From assembly GCF_003590095.1 (NCBI RefSeq), contig NC_039482.1, forward strand, positions 13,409,657 to 13,473,656: 64,000 nucleotides of DNA. Direction: 5' to 3'. Every line of letters begins with the position of its first letter. Within the stretch, counting starts at the first letter, position 1. The DNA comes from Trichoplusia ni. Lineage: Eukaryota; Arthropoda; Insecta; Lepidoptera; Noctuidae. The translations under genes were made by a program, and so were the position numbers. Of the stretch, positions 10,976-23,801 are shown piece after piece. The notes beneath the pieces are model-generated. The model did not search any database. It saw only the letters and a program-made list of their open reading frames with translations, and was not told where the DNA came from.

Positions 10976-11867
10976 TTAGCTTTGCAGTTTCTAATCCCCT
11001 TTTTGTTTCAAACAGCTTCAATCCCAAGGGAACAAACTTTGTAAGTACCTCAATAAAGTCTTTCCTTTTTCCGTTATCCCTTCATCAAAGCTATTTCTAT
11101 TCAACATTAGTTCGTCAAAGCATCTAAATTGTTATGAATATTAAATCGTTGCGCTATTAGTGCAACCTATCGACCGTACGACACCCGACTGTGGATCGAT
11201 TCATTAATTACATCACTACAAACATAGGTTTACCGGCGACAGTGGCGCTAGTGGCTCTGGCATTACTTCAAAACCTGACAAATTTGTTCGCCTAAAGTTT
11301 AGTTCCATTTTCTGACACCGGCAAAGATAAATTTGTCGTGCTTTACATTTTTTCTGTGTCGACTCGAAAGCGGTTTCTTTAAAGTTCTGATTATCGCTCA
11401 ACTATTGACCGTAACCTGAATAAATTCAAGTTTCGTTTATAGTTTTTGAGTTTTTATATCATAATTTTGTTCTACTAACACTTGTTGTAACTGTATCTTG
11501 TTTAACACAAGCAAAAATAACTCTTTAGTTACAACAATAGAGATCAAATTTCAATGTCCCATAATACTTATGTACCATAGTTTCCCTACCTGTAATATTT
11601 TGTTGCCTTTCTCGAAATACAGTTAAATTACGAAACAAACATTTTGAACAGTCATCTATGATGAAAAACGAAATTAATACTAAGAATAAATCAGACGCGC
11701 ACTCAAATAATTCTAATTTATGATTGAAACTGTCTTACGTGTCTTTTTTAAAACCTGTCAACTGTGAACAGACTGGTGCCTTATTACAGGCATAGGCTTA
11801 TAACGCAAGATATTTTACAGAAATACAATTCTTACGTTACCAAAAATCTTACGAGTTACAACTAAAC

Positions 11868-12075
11868 AACGGATATCTGAGTGGTTGAGTTCCTCACGCC
11901 TAACACTCCGTGCGCGACGTATCGCGGTTTCGAGCCCAGCGGACGTCAAACTTTTGTGTCATACACGAATACTTACACTGTCCTGAGTCAGAGTTTTTGT
12001 ACATGTGATTTGAATTTTGTGAAAACACCTGAAAGGATTAGATTCTTTAGCGCGATTGTCGTTTTTTCCTATAAA
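11868..12075 (+). mobile_element. tRNA-derived SINE, copy A
   Basis: A tRNA-like head (GAGTGGTTGAGT near 11880 as a degenerate A box; GGTTTCGAGCCC at about 11927 as a B box with one extra T) is followed by a body with 'acacgaatacttac', 'cctgagtcagagtttttgta'. The same order of motifs (gcgcgacgt, B box, cgaatactt, tgagtctgg) appears near 55976-56060, so both belong to one family. Confidence 0.6.
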
Positions 12076-12095
12076 CCTTTTTTCGATTTATTATG

Positions 12096-12352
12096 AACTA
12101 GCTGTTGCCCGCGACTTTCGTCCCCGTGGATAGAAGATATAAGTTATGATTTATACCTGCCTATTTTTTTCACATTTTCCTTTGTATCTTCGCTCCTATT
12201 AGTCGCAGCGTGATGGTTTATAGCCTAAAGCCTTCCTCGATGAATGGTCTATTCAACACAAAAAGAATTTTTCAACTGGTCAGTAGTTCCTGAGATTAGC
12301 GCGTTCAAACAAAAAAACAAACTCTTCAGCTTTATATATTAGCATAGATTTA
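12096..12352 (-). mobile_element. Lep1-type Helitron-like element
   Basis: Starts ACTAGCTGTTGCCCGCGACT and ends TTTATATATTAGCATAG, with 'gcgtgatggtttatagccta', 'cttcctcgatgaatggtct' and 'ctgagattagcgcgttcaaa' between. Read on the minus strand this is the widespread Lepidoptera Helitron-derived repeat (AAGCTGAAGAG, GCGCTAATCTCAGGAAC). Nearly full length for the miniature form; non-coding. Confidence 0.8.
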
Positions 12353-15300
12353 GTATTTTTTTTCTTCTTTAAATAGTATCTTTATAAAGTCAAAATGACT
12401 TTTAAGAAAGTCAACTTTTTCGTTTGCTTAATCACTTCAAAAGCCTATACCAAAATGTATTGGATTAATATTAACCTTCTGATTATCTCACTTACTAGTC
12501 CAGACATAAGTGAAAGCTAATCATATCTCGACTAATGGCAATCAACGTCTGTGATCTAATGTCTGGCGTTTAGGCATTATACTGTATTGTAACTGATAGC
12601 GCAGAGATTGTGTAAAAATACCGACTCAGACTTATTCAAACTAACCTTCTTGGAGTTAAGAACGGGATTACAAAGGTCATTTTTTATTAAAAGTTTATCC
12701 TTTTAAGTTAGTGTTTGTATGTTTGTGCTCCATACTTTTATAATTTGATCGAATTTCTTTAAGACATTGGTAGCTTGGTAGCAAGTGTGTCTAAATCCAA
12801 CAAAAAGCGAGTAATACATATTTCTACAGTTCTTTAACTTAAGTGGCATGGTTACACATGTCTTCATTTCCTAAATCAGTATTTAAAAAACATTCTTCAT
12901 CACCATCATCATCATCTCAGCCTATTGCCCAAATCCCCCAAAAAACATTATTACCGTGTTCAGTTGATTTTTTGGTATTTGCCTCAATAATTGACTAATT
13001 AACATAAAACTTTTTAACAAAACACAATAAATAACTCCATTAGCAGGATACGTACAGTCGAACACGGAGCAAACATCTCTCGAAAGAATAAATCACTCTT
13101 CGGTACTACTTAAGACAGTGTGGAATTTCTATCCGCATATAATTGATTTTAAATTATTCCTATACCTATACGTTGTGGCTTGGCATACGTGTAAAGCATT
13201 TGGATAGCCCCTGATAAACTGTGGGTGTTATCCGAACTCAGATTCGGGTTTTACGGTCCCCATAGCCACTCATTCAGATTACGTTTTATGAATCCCTTCG
13301 AAGCTTAACTTTGGATTACACTGCTGGCCAACAAAAGTGAAACAAAGAGGTTATTTAAATAAAAAAATGTGTTATTTTTCCATGAAATAGATTTCTATTT
13401 TTGAATACTTTGAATTTTCATATTGAAAGAATAGAAATCGCCTGAGAGTAAGAGACTTAATAAATATGACCTCATGATGTTTAAATCCAGGAGCAACTAA
13501 TTTCAGTGCCTATGTATGAACCTAACGGTTCACCTTAGATGTAGAACTTAATAACTAAAGTTATATCACAATTATAAATCACCAAAAAGAACCATTGAGA
13601 TCAAGTTTTCGAAACTGTTTTGTCTTTATAATCATTAGTGTGAAAGTATGAGAGCTCCGTACATTACTTCTGACTTGTTCATCATTAATCATTTTACTCT
13701 TACAAATCTATTATTTTTTGACGGTACACATCTTTTGTTTTGGGCGAAGTGCCGGTACTACACGTACCTACCGGAGCCACAGAAACTCGAATTTCGAGTC
13801 TGTTGTTCATTTTTTATTATATGTTTTAAGCTTGGTCATTTAATTTGGTCGCCACTTTTTTACGTGTATGCATAAATTCATTGTTATTTTTATAGGATGA
13901 GTATCGTTAGCTGATATCGTCGTGTTATTAAAGTGTTTTAGAGCTTTGAGAGGTTTAAAATTTATGAGTCGAAGAGCTTAGGTATATTTCATGTTTGACA
14001 TAAAATCGAGCATAAATTACATTTATTGGGATACCTAAGTACATAAAGTTTTAACGATTCCTGTCGGCTTTACCACAATCTCACCTCCATCAAAACTAAT
14101 AATGTCGATCTAAGATTCGCCAAATAAATTCCATTGTAGACTATTATCTGAATACATCACTGCCAAATATTTGAACCAAGACAGATCAAACGAAATAATA
14201 CCTTACGCAAGTCAGGTCAAAAAATCACGAGAAACTCTTCGTAAAAATCTTGCATCACTTCACGTTCACGTTCTTGGATTAACAAATCAATAATATGGAA
14301 CTATCGCCGCCCGAGTACTTATTATTTAAACAAACACGATTAAGAGCCACGATAAGGCGTCATGATGGATCATGAGTGACCTTTCATTGTCTAAGGTCGC
14401 TTGGCAGCTGCCTAACGGTTCTGCAGTGCAATCAAGAATAGATTATCAGGCTCATGCAAAAACGGTAATGAAATGTGAGAGTTTTAACTTATTGAGGTAT
14501 TACTTGATGTGGGTTGAGAAAATGAAGTAGAAATTATGAATAATGAAGTTCTTTTAATGATGAAACTTATGGGAAAAGGAGGAGCGATGGCTAATTCCGA
14601 ACTATCAGTATTCAATCACCCTAAATTCCCATTCCACAAGGGTCAGTTGGTTTTCAGTTCTTTACGTACATTGGGTTCTGGTCAAACCAAAAATGACTAA
14701 AGATTAAAACAAATAAAGAATCTACTAGCATGAAATAAAGTTGCAATTCCTAACGTAACGCGCAAAAGTTCAACTTGAAAAAACGAATATAACCCAAAGC
14801 AATCATATTGTCAATATTATATTTGCGGGCACAGGTGTTATAAGACTATAAGGTCATGCTGTCTCAGTAATTGGATTACGGAATGGTTCGTACCTACTGG
14901 GGCATGATGTCTGCTTGTACCGGCTCGGCTAGACTGCTGGTTAACGCTTCGCTGGCTTGTCGCTTTAATTGTGACTTGCTAATCTCACTGTGCGATTTTT
15001 TTTATCTAGTTCACTGGTCCAAAGTGTTGGTGCTGTCTTATCTTCGGGTAACTTGATTATGAAATCTATTGGCCAAGTTGGGAAATTAGATATACTTTCA
15101 TTCGAAGTATTAATCAGTTTGCATGTATTTGCATTTATAAATAGCTAAGTGTTTACTCCGATCATTATAATAATGTCTTCTTGAGTTTAGTCAACAACCT
15201 TCTAATTTATAAAACATAAAGATTCAAACCACAATCAATTATTTCGGCTTTTCCCTTAGTTGTCAGTTTAAACTATTTCCTAATTTAAATTATCTCCTCT

Positions 15301-16047
15301 CGTAGGGCCAGTTCTAGAGATGGTTTATTTATCCATCTTAATACAAATTAAGATATTAAGATCAAGATTATGTGTTCCGTAATTATGAATCCGTTCGTTA
15401 TTAATACTTATGACTTCCGTGGAAATATTTCTCTGTGCATTATCTTCTGATCTTGATTCAAATAAGAGTGATCTCGTCCCACTGGTTTCCTCATTCGACG
15501 ATAATCTTATAAAACAATGAACAAGATCGTTTGAACATTAAGAAACGTCAATTAATTTCGTGTGAATATGATATTTTCGTAACGTTAGCGTTGCGCGCGC
15601 AGCTATAATGATGGGAGTAGCGAGCGCTAGAGCTAGTATGAAAAATGTGGTAATTTATGATGAAATTGTTTTGTGTTCATAGTCGATATTAAATATAATA
15701 ATATTGTCAGACATATAACCAAATAAAAATCCACAACCTTAGTGATAATACTTATCCTTGGATTGTATGCAAGCTTGAGCTCACGTGAGCTTTATCAACC
15801 TCCAAAAAAACACCACGATCCAAAATACCTCATGAACAAACATGTTCCAACAAAGCACAATACCGACCTTGATCTACAAAAAAAATAGTCCATAAATTGA
15901 AGTTATCTGTTATCACTTGTGATACTGAGACAAACATGTCGTTTGCGGTGTCCGCCGGAAGCGGTCGATAGCGGGTCAGGTCTGGACAAGTCGACGGAAG
16001 GCCGCCCTCGGAAGCGCCGCTATCGAACCGTGTGAACGGCACTATCA

Positions 16048-16059
16048 TGCGCAGGCGCA
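16048..16059. promoter_or_regulatory. NRF-1/EWG-like palindrome
   Basis: TGCGCAGGCGCA, one base from the NRF-1 core GCGCAYGCGC, inside a GC-rich islet (15940-16080) of an otherwise AT-rich region. Insects have an NRF-1 homologue, erect wing. No transcription start is demonstrated. Confidence 0.4.
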
Positions 16060-17889
16060 CCGCCGAAACGGGTGACGAAACTTGATATTGTTGGTCTGAG
16101 GTGCTGTGAGGATGCTTCCAAGTCTTACTCTTTGGTATATTATGTCGTTAAATCCAAGGGTCCTCATTGAATTTATTATAAAGACTAGTTGATGTTTTTA
16201 TGAGAACACCCCTATTGTATAGATGGTAAGTAAAGTCTGCATTTTTTTTAATAATTGTACATTTCGATTATAATATTATTGTATGTATTTGATAAACAAA
16301 TAAAAAATAGTTAACAAAGCTAAGGTTGATAGATAATTGTACTAATTTATTTCAACTTTGGAACTAAGTTTATGTTTAAAATAAGTTACATCAGGCCCTG
16401 GCAGTTGGGTGACCCTTAAATACATTGTGAGTTGACCTTGTCGCCTTGTTGAAATCCAACGCCATTGGTCAGTTCAGCTGATCTAAATCACAGAATTTAG
16501 AATGGTTCCGGAATCATGCTAATGCTTTAATATAATCTCTTATCTCGCCATTTGAACGCTCATGATTGATATTATGTTTATAATAAGGTGTCTTTGTATT
16601 AGCCGTTTAATTTAATTGATCGTTAAGGTCATTTTTTGCTTCAGTAAAAAATAGACTACATACATATTTAATTTTATATCTCGTAGTTAGCAAGGAAAAT
16701 CAAATCGATGAGTCGATAATTTTAGTTCAGTTTTATTTAAACTTGTTTACTCGCCATCTCGATTTCGTTTTCATATTTTATTGTTTAATCACTTCCTCTA
16801 AAGTCAAAAGCTCGGTCAACACTCGAAGAACCGAAGTTTTGTTTAAAGTGCTCTCAAAATGGAGTGCGGTTCTCCGGAAGAGTGGAATCCGGTAAAACTG
16901 TCAGGTTCCTCTCTTTGTAACGCGTTTACAAAGAGTCATAAAGTTGCACTTGTCCGCCTACCTGCCAAGCTCCATTGTCTTTAACTTCGTGGTGTTTTAA
17001 TGAGCTCTTGTTACCTGTACCTAGCTACTCGAACGAGCCACGAGGGTGTACTTGCTTGCTTTCCAATGTCGTTGACGAAGAGTAATGTGAAGCTGGCTTA
17101 ACAAGAAAGGACCAAAAACAATTACGAATTATGTTTAGTTTGTCCTATCAACTATTATTATAATCCACGTAATTTAACGACTCATTGTTAAAGGATTGCG
17201 TAATAATTTTGAGCTGTAATTTTCATACGTTCACACACACAACAAACAAACACTAACTGGATAACAACAAAGCAACTCATGCCAAACTGGAAGAAATCTA
17301 GAACGTTCCACAATCGATGCTGAAACTTAATGATTTAAACGTGTCTTAAACTCACCGAGATCCTGGTGAAACAATAGCATTTAATTATATGGATTATCCT
17401 TTACTCGGTTGGACTGCAAGTCTTGGTAATAACGGTATGAACATAAAATCGACATCTGGTCCGCGGGCCCGACTTGACTGACATGCGTAATTGCTTAAGT
17501 ATTATTATAAAGCTACTGAAACCAGAAGGCCAGTCTTCGTTGACGGTTAAATACCCATTTGCGGACCGTGAGACCATTTAAATCAGTTTAGATTCCAACC
17601 AAGACTCAGTATCGTGAATTATAAAGAAATTTAATTGCTACTTACTAAATCTCCTAAATCGCGTGACCAATAACAATTTTGGTGGCTGAGAAAATATTAC
17701 AACGTCATCGACATAAATGAATGTCAAAGAAAACTTAAAATGAAAATTATCTGATAATTTATCAAAGTTTATAATTATGTCGGCGCGAATAATAAACCAA
17801 AATACATCATTTATACGACAATTTAATGAATAAAATAACCTACACGTGGGATTTCGACACACTGGGTAATGGTTAATTATATAATACCG

Positions 17890-18441
17890 GAGTATCGTGT
17901 CGGCCGCTGCCGCTGCTGTAATTAATACCTCTAAACCTATTCCATGGCTCGTTTTTTGTCTGTCTGCTGATGATTTGTGCTGAGAATGGGCCGGTGCTCG
18001 GCAGCGGCCACACGAACGCCGCGCATGCGATGTACGCGGTACTTGCGTAACGCTTGATGTCTGATCATTTTCTTTTCTGTAATTATGTTCATTACGACAA
18101 GAATGATTAGATGGGTTGAGCAGCGAGAGGCGGGTTCAACTGTTCTATTCATATTCGCATTCAACTAGTTGAGATGATTGTTGTTAGGGCCGGGACCGTT
18201 TACCTGCTCGGCTGTGTCCCGGCCCGAAGGCGCACCCTCCGAGATTTTGCGCCGGGTGTGCCAGCGCAGGTGCTCGACGCACGACGGCCATACTAACCGT
18301 CTATGTTACAAAAACTACAAAAAGGCCCAGCCGGGAGCGATGGCAACCGTGTCGCGTTATTCCGTCGACTTATACCATAAAAACGAACGGAGAATTTGGC
18401 TGTTTCCGCTTTCTCGGAACCGTGATTCACCTCGCGTGTGA
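17890..18441. promoter_or_regulatory. GC-rich islet with a Cys-containing open frame
   Basis: The stretch is far richer in G+C and CpG than its flanks and includes a GCGCATGCGA NRF-1-like site at 18021-18030. On plus, 18178-18441 is open for 87 codons (TTG start, no ATG until late) with four to five Cys. On minus, an ATG at about 18294 leads to a possible donor GCAG|gtaaac near 18203. Neither frame matches a family I know. It could be a promoter with a 5' exon; treat as a regulatory islet. Confidence 0.3.
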
Positions 18442-20523
18442 GCTTACACTATGATTTATACACAGATTATTGTTTGCGGTCAAACTTGAATGTATTATGC
18501 GATTAAATAAATTTTGTTAGAACTTTAGAACACGGTTTTTAATATACAGCTTTAATAATGCATGGTCAGTATGGGAAGGCGGCTTAGTCTCCTTAAAGCC
18601 TCTTTAAATCTATCATTCAGAGCTTTCACCGCTATAAGTCACGCCACGGCCGGGATAATAAAATATACAAAGCAAGTGATTGTGGTAAAATTAAATCTAT
18701 TCGGTACAGGGCTTGAATGAAATATTGATACTAAAACTATTTCGTATTCGAGCTAGAGTTTAGTGTGCAGTAACTTGAGGATATTTAACATAATGTGTGC
18801 TCCATTAGTTTAACGTTAAACCGAGCAAAATGTCAATTTATTTCCCATTCTTAGCACTTACTATAAATACTGTCGCCGCTCTGATATCCGTAAACAATGA
18901 AAACAAAATTACACAAAACAAGGTCTCCAAATATAAGTGCTTGTTAGCCAAAGTAGTGGTGTTCACCGGATCTTCGCCGGTCGGCCTAAATGTGCCGTTT
19001 ACGGACTTAAACTAGGAGTATTACAGTAAATCGTGAATCCAGGCTATTGTGGTTAAGACGTATATGGAATATTTAAGCTTATTCCCTGAGGGATTTTAAC
19101 CTGTGGGTCGCAAACCATTTCGTGACCTTTCGAAGAAAATTGGACATGACTATTGATTCTAATTAGATGATGCTTTTGTTTTGAAGGGTATAGTAAAAGC
19201 CATAAATGGAAGACGATTGTATACGAGGAAGGCTTGAATGGCGTCTAATGGAGTGGCTGAGCGTTCTCATGTTACTCACAGTTTGTGACAATGATGCAAC
19301 ACTTCATTGTTAGAGATAGACGCGGCTTTCGACGAACAAAGGTACAAAGAATGAAGAGCAGATACCAAGTCATATCTTTGGAAATCAGAAACTGATTATC
19401 GTTAAAACATACCTCAGCTAAAGTAAGGGGTACGTTTCCTTTCACCGCGAATTAATCCCAGCGGCCACTGGTGTTAAAATTCATCATATTCCTTCACACA
19501 AAACATACCACTTAGATTCTGTCTGCCCTAACGACGTAATTTACGATCACCCACTTCCATAATTGGCACACGCAACAAATCTATTTCATCGCGACTATTA
19601 GTCATTGTTAGCGAGTCGGGTACCCTGGCTAAACGACGCTGCTCATAATTCAACCATTCAAGAAGCTTCGGGATAATTATGATTAATTTTATGCATGAGT
19701 TGAGAAGGATTTGGTCATATACGAAGACGACTTGATGTCCGGCAAATAAAACACGCCATCTCTTCGAAGGATATAACAATTAGTATATTTATAGTAACGT
19801 TTTCTATCAACCCGGATTTCAAGTTGATACAAAAACAAGAATCACCTAGCGATAGGTAGTGTTAAATACTAAACTATAATAGTTTTCGAAAGTAGCTGAC
19901 TAGCAACAAAACAAGTTGCTCAACTTCAAAATGTAACCGCAATAAGTGAGGCACTTTGAAAAATTACATGCCCATCAAAAACTTGTAGCACCGAACTCGT
20001 ATGGAAGACATATCGTACGGGAACTACATGAGCTGCTGCCGCCATTTGTAAAGCTCGGACTAATATTCGATTTAGTATCAACGAACGCCTAGTGATTAAT
20101 GAATGAGCGGAAGATGCCGCCTTTTCAACATCGACTAATTTGTTGGAATCGTTCCACCTAATGTGATGTGATTACGGGCTTTATTCATTGATAGTTCCTC
20201 TATGTAGATTTTGGTAGACGAAAAAAGTTTCCATACGAAGCTTCATAATGTTTTGAAAGAATCTCGCTTTAAAATGTTTAGTCATCACATAAAAAACAAA
20301 ACACTCCAGTAAATCGATGATGCTATAAAGAAAACAATCAGCATAATAGTGAATCAAGCTTTACATGCAACAAAATCGTATTGAAGCATATCACAATTTT
20401 ACGGTTGGCCATAAACAATTTCAATATTATATCGCGATAATTTGCGAGTATGGACCGTGGCGGACAATTACGCTGTAAAGAATACTAGTCGGTTACCGTC
20501 ATGACGAATTGTAATCATCATTT

Positions 20524-20575
20524 GGTGATGGCGCAGGCGTTCGTGCTTAGAACGCGGTTCAAATTCTTCGGAATG
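20524..20575 (+). mobile_element. tRNA-derived SINE head
   Basis: GATGGCGCAGGCG (A-box-like) is followed about 25 bp later by GCGGTTCAAATTC, a good Pol III B box, in the spacing of a tRNA-derived SINE. The tail is not recognisable and there is no cloverleaf, so it is not a tRNA gene. Confidence 0.45.
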
Positions 20576-22830
20576 TTATTTTGAGAGTTCATATCCCAGA
20601 CAACAAGATGATTTGTTGTTACAACATGAACTAAGATTTGTACTGAAGCAAAAATGAGGTTGTCGAGTGGACTTGACCAAAGCCGGGATATCGATTTCCA
20701 ACAATCCTATTTCAAGAAAGGCACAAGTAAATGTAAATCATTTCACTAAAGATCCATCTTTGGAGTGAGCTCTCCTATAACGGGTTCCAACGATTCTATT
20801 CCCGTTGATAGACAGCATTGTGAGGTAAGTAATGCCTCGGCCTGTTCGCCATAATATCGGACTTAGTGAGCTTACATTTTCCCATCTTCATTTCTCATCT
20901 GGTTTATTGGATTCGAAATTTCCTTTGGTTTGAGGTCATTGTTGTTGAATGAGTAACGTGATTGATTAGTATACTGGCGTTAGTGGTTTAATGGAATTAC
21001 TTGCTTTCTCTCCTATCTCAGGGCTTTTGATGCCCGTTCTATACAGCTTTTCTTTATTCAACTCGCAGGGTTGGGTATTCCTCTAGGTTTTTCCGGATTG
21101 CTCCTATTTTAGAGAGCGCGTTCTTTTCTGGTCGCAAAACTCTAAAAATGGCAACCCTAAACTTGTGCATTGTTACCTTTTCTTTTTAACATCTTGTATA
21201 GGGGCATGGACAGTCCGGTATCTGCGCGGCTATCTACAAATTCAACAACCATTATATTAAATGAGCAACACAGAAAGCTCATTGTTTCGATCTAATTGGC
21301 AATGAAAATTCTAATTCCAATGTTACATAGGAAGTAATTAGGGCTTATTTATTGTGCTACCTTATCTTTGGGCGTCACGAACGCCCTGGGCCAAGCAAGC
21401 AATTGTTTGCAATAGTACGAGCATACAGTCGCACGCGCATGTAGCATGTGGGATCTCGAAGGCTGCATTGTGCAGGACTCGACTCATTGTTTAATAATAT
21501 CTATTGTACTATTTGATGTATTTATAAAGTGTTGGTTTTGATTGAAAGATGTTTATGTTAGTAGTTGATAGTAGAAGACGTGTTTTGTTATGCCGTTTCG
21601 AGCGGAGTCAAGTGGTGCTGCAGCAATGTTGCGAAGGTGTAGGTACTCGTACTCAAAGCATGTTTGGCTTTCCGAGCAAAAATATAAACATGATACCTCT
21701 ACCAGGCCTTAAAACAAAACAAAAATAAGTACTTGCATTTAATTATTTTGTAACGGAACTTTTTAGTTTCGTTCGGGGACAAGTACAAACTTGAACTTGG
21801 TGGTAGGAATATTTCGCAGTTATCCTCTAAACTTGATATTCCGGTATTTCTGAAAGTGACCAAAGGTGGCATCACCATGTTTTTATTCTCGAGTCTACGC
21901 TTGAGCGGGTCCCATTATTCCCTAGCTGTGACGTCGACGGCAGCTGCAACTAACGTACGCCACGTGTATTCACCTCCCTCTCTGGCACGTTGGTTTTGAT
22001 GTGCTATCTCTCTCGCACACAAGTGCATATCTATCATCCGGTCAAGTCGACTACGTGCGCGGTGAAACTGTATCGATTTGTGACATTTTAGTTTTTGAGA
22101 ATTTTAGGATGTTGCCTCGAAAATATTTTTTTATGATTGTTCAGTTACTGAGAACTGAGAACGTTAAAATTGATTTAGAGCAAGCTAAGGATTAAGTTAG
22201 GTATAATATCTATACAAAAACAAATACATCCAGTCGATTGATAGAAGAATTTGATTGTTAATTACATCAATTAATTCTGCAAATTAACATCACTGACTCG
22301 GGCTATAATATTCAAAAACCAAATACTTCAGAAAGCTGTACAGCACCCATCTAATCTCCCACCTTCGAATGCCCACGTGTTTAAAACCCAAACTTTTTAT
22401 CCGTTTTTTTTATCTCGCTTTGTATTTTTTGCCTCTAATGGCATACGAAATGTTACACAAAAGGCCCACAAAAAATGTATGAGCGCTACATGCAATACGT
22501 ATGACCTTTATTTTGTAGTTTTTTTTCTTGTTTTTATACGTCAAAATGGCGGTTCCATTTGATATATTAAGTAATTAAACTGTATTCGTTAGCTATCATG
22601 TCGTTAGAACTTATTTTTACCTTCTAATATTTTTAACTTAGTTGTGATAATATATTGCAAAAAATATTAATCGTCTCACTAAGACAAAATCAAGGTATGC
22701 GAGGAATATGACACCTCAAATATTTGGTCAATATTTAAATTAAGAACAGCAAGGTATGCAAAGCCATGTGCACGCGCACCCCACCTGTGTCGTGTAACGG
22801 AAACATGGATCGCGATACTATAGTGGCTAG

Positions 22831-22838
22831 TGACGTCA
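22831..22838. promoter_or_regulatory. Perfect CRE palindrome
   Basis: TGACGTCA. Two more perfect copies occur at 40150-40157 and 50708-50715. Function unknown. Confidence 0.3.
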
Positions 22839-23667
22839 TAAGCTTTAAACGGCCATATTGTCAAGTGTTAAAATGTGCGTAACATGAAATGACGATAAAA
22901 AAACAAAACGCGAAATTAAAAAGTTTAAACTGTCAGATTGACACCTGTCATTGCTTAATGTAAGAGAGGTTATGTAGTAATTGTAAATAGTATTTTTCTC
23001 TTTTTTACGTCTCTCGGCTTTTCTTATCTTATTCTAATGTTAGAGGGAGACAAAAAATAACAAATGAACGGTCATAAACCACATCAATATTAAATAAATT
23101 GTTTTGTATATTCCTTAAAACTAAAAAGAGAATTCGGATAGATATGGCGCCAACGACGTTAATACAGACGCAGTAATAAAATTCCAACAAATTAATATTC
23201 GACTCTTTAACTGAGTTTAATTAGCTTGGTTATATTTAACCAGCCCGTGAGAATAGCCGTCTAATGTCGGCAATAACAATTACTGATTTAACTTTTTATA
23301 TCCAGCTGTTTATGAATTTTTGTGTTATTAAAATTTAATTACGGTAACTGATGTCCGATGTTTGGTTGTCTAAGATGTTGAAGATTTTTTTTTGTTTGTT
23401 TGGTTTTGATATCTCAGGTGGATTTGTAAAGGCGTAATTAAATTGTTTAAATAATAATGGCTTGGTAATAATAAGTTTTCCTGGATAGTTGTAATGGCAG
23501 TAGAAGTAATGGTTGTCAAAATGATTTTTAGTTACGACTATGTTGGCATATGTTTTTAAACTTAAGAACTGTTTGCTGAAAAAACATTTTTTATACATAC
23601 ATGTTTATGAACCATACTATACTATTGTACACGAAAAACGCGTAAAAATCATTGATAGTTGCTACAC

Positions 23668-23801
23668 ATGCTCGTGATCGTCGCCAGATGGGTCGCACTT
23701 GTGTTTTTATTGGAGGGTAGCGCGGTGGGAACGCGAGCGCATCTGTGCGGGACTTGCGCTGGCGCACGAGGGCGCGACGCGACGCACAAACCCGAACGGA
23801 T
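23668..23801 (+). CDS. Probable first coding exon with signal peptide (secreted/membrane protein, partial)
   Basis: ATG at 23668 opens a GC-rich frame reading MLVIVARWVALVFLLEGSAV, then GTRAHLCGTCAGARGRDATH, ending just before GAT|gtaaag at 23802 (in genomic frame a TAA follows at 23803). The start is a classic signal peptide: basic residue, hydrophobic core VALVFLL, and an EGSA or TRA cleavage site. The 134-bp stretch stands out in G+C from AT-rich flanks, as first exons often do here. The donor would be phase 2. It may be the start of the gene that owns the EGF exon at 49588, but that exon needs an incoming phase of 1, so at least one exon between them, or another donor, is required. Alternatively it is a 45-residue small ORF. 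Confidence 0.45.

Larger units (their letters stand above)
9793..23667. other. Gene-poor region right of the gap
   Basis: About 14 kb with no supported coding exon. It contains Helitron-like fragments (10845-10975, 12096-12352), SINEs (11868-12075, 20524-20575), an 18-bp tandem duplication (10484-10519), a (ATC)n patch at 12895-12925, and isolated GC-rich islets at about 15940-16080 and 17890-18440 carrying NRF-1-like motifs. None of the ODAD3 N-terminal exons is visible here. It may be intron of a large plus-strand gene or true intergenic DNA. Confidence 0.5.

Noticed and set aside
13317..13440. CACTGCTGGCCAACAAAA resembling a mariner/Tc1 terminal repeat
   Set aside because: No matching inverted end or TA duplication found nearby.
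23335..23598. Minus-strand 87-codon frame preceded by a good-looking acceptor (ttttttcag)
   Set aside because: Composition is Phe/Tyr/Asn-rich as expected of AT-rich non-coding DNA; no donor or partner exon found.
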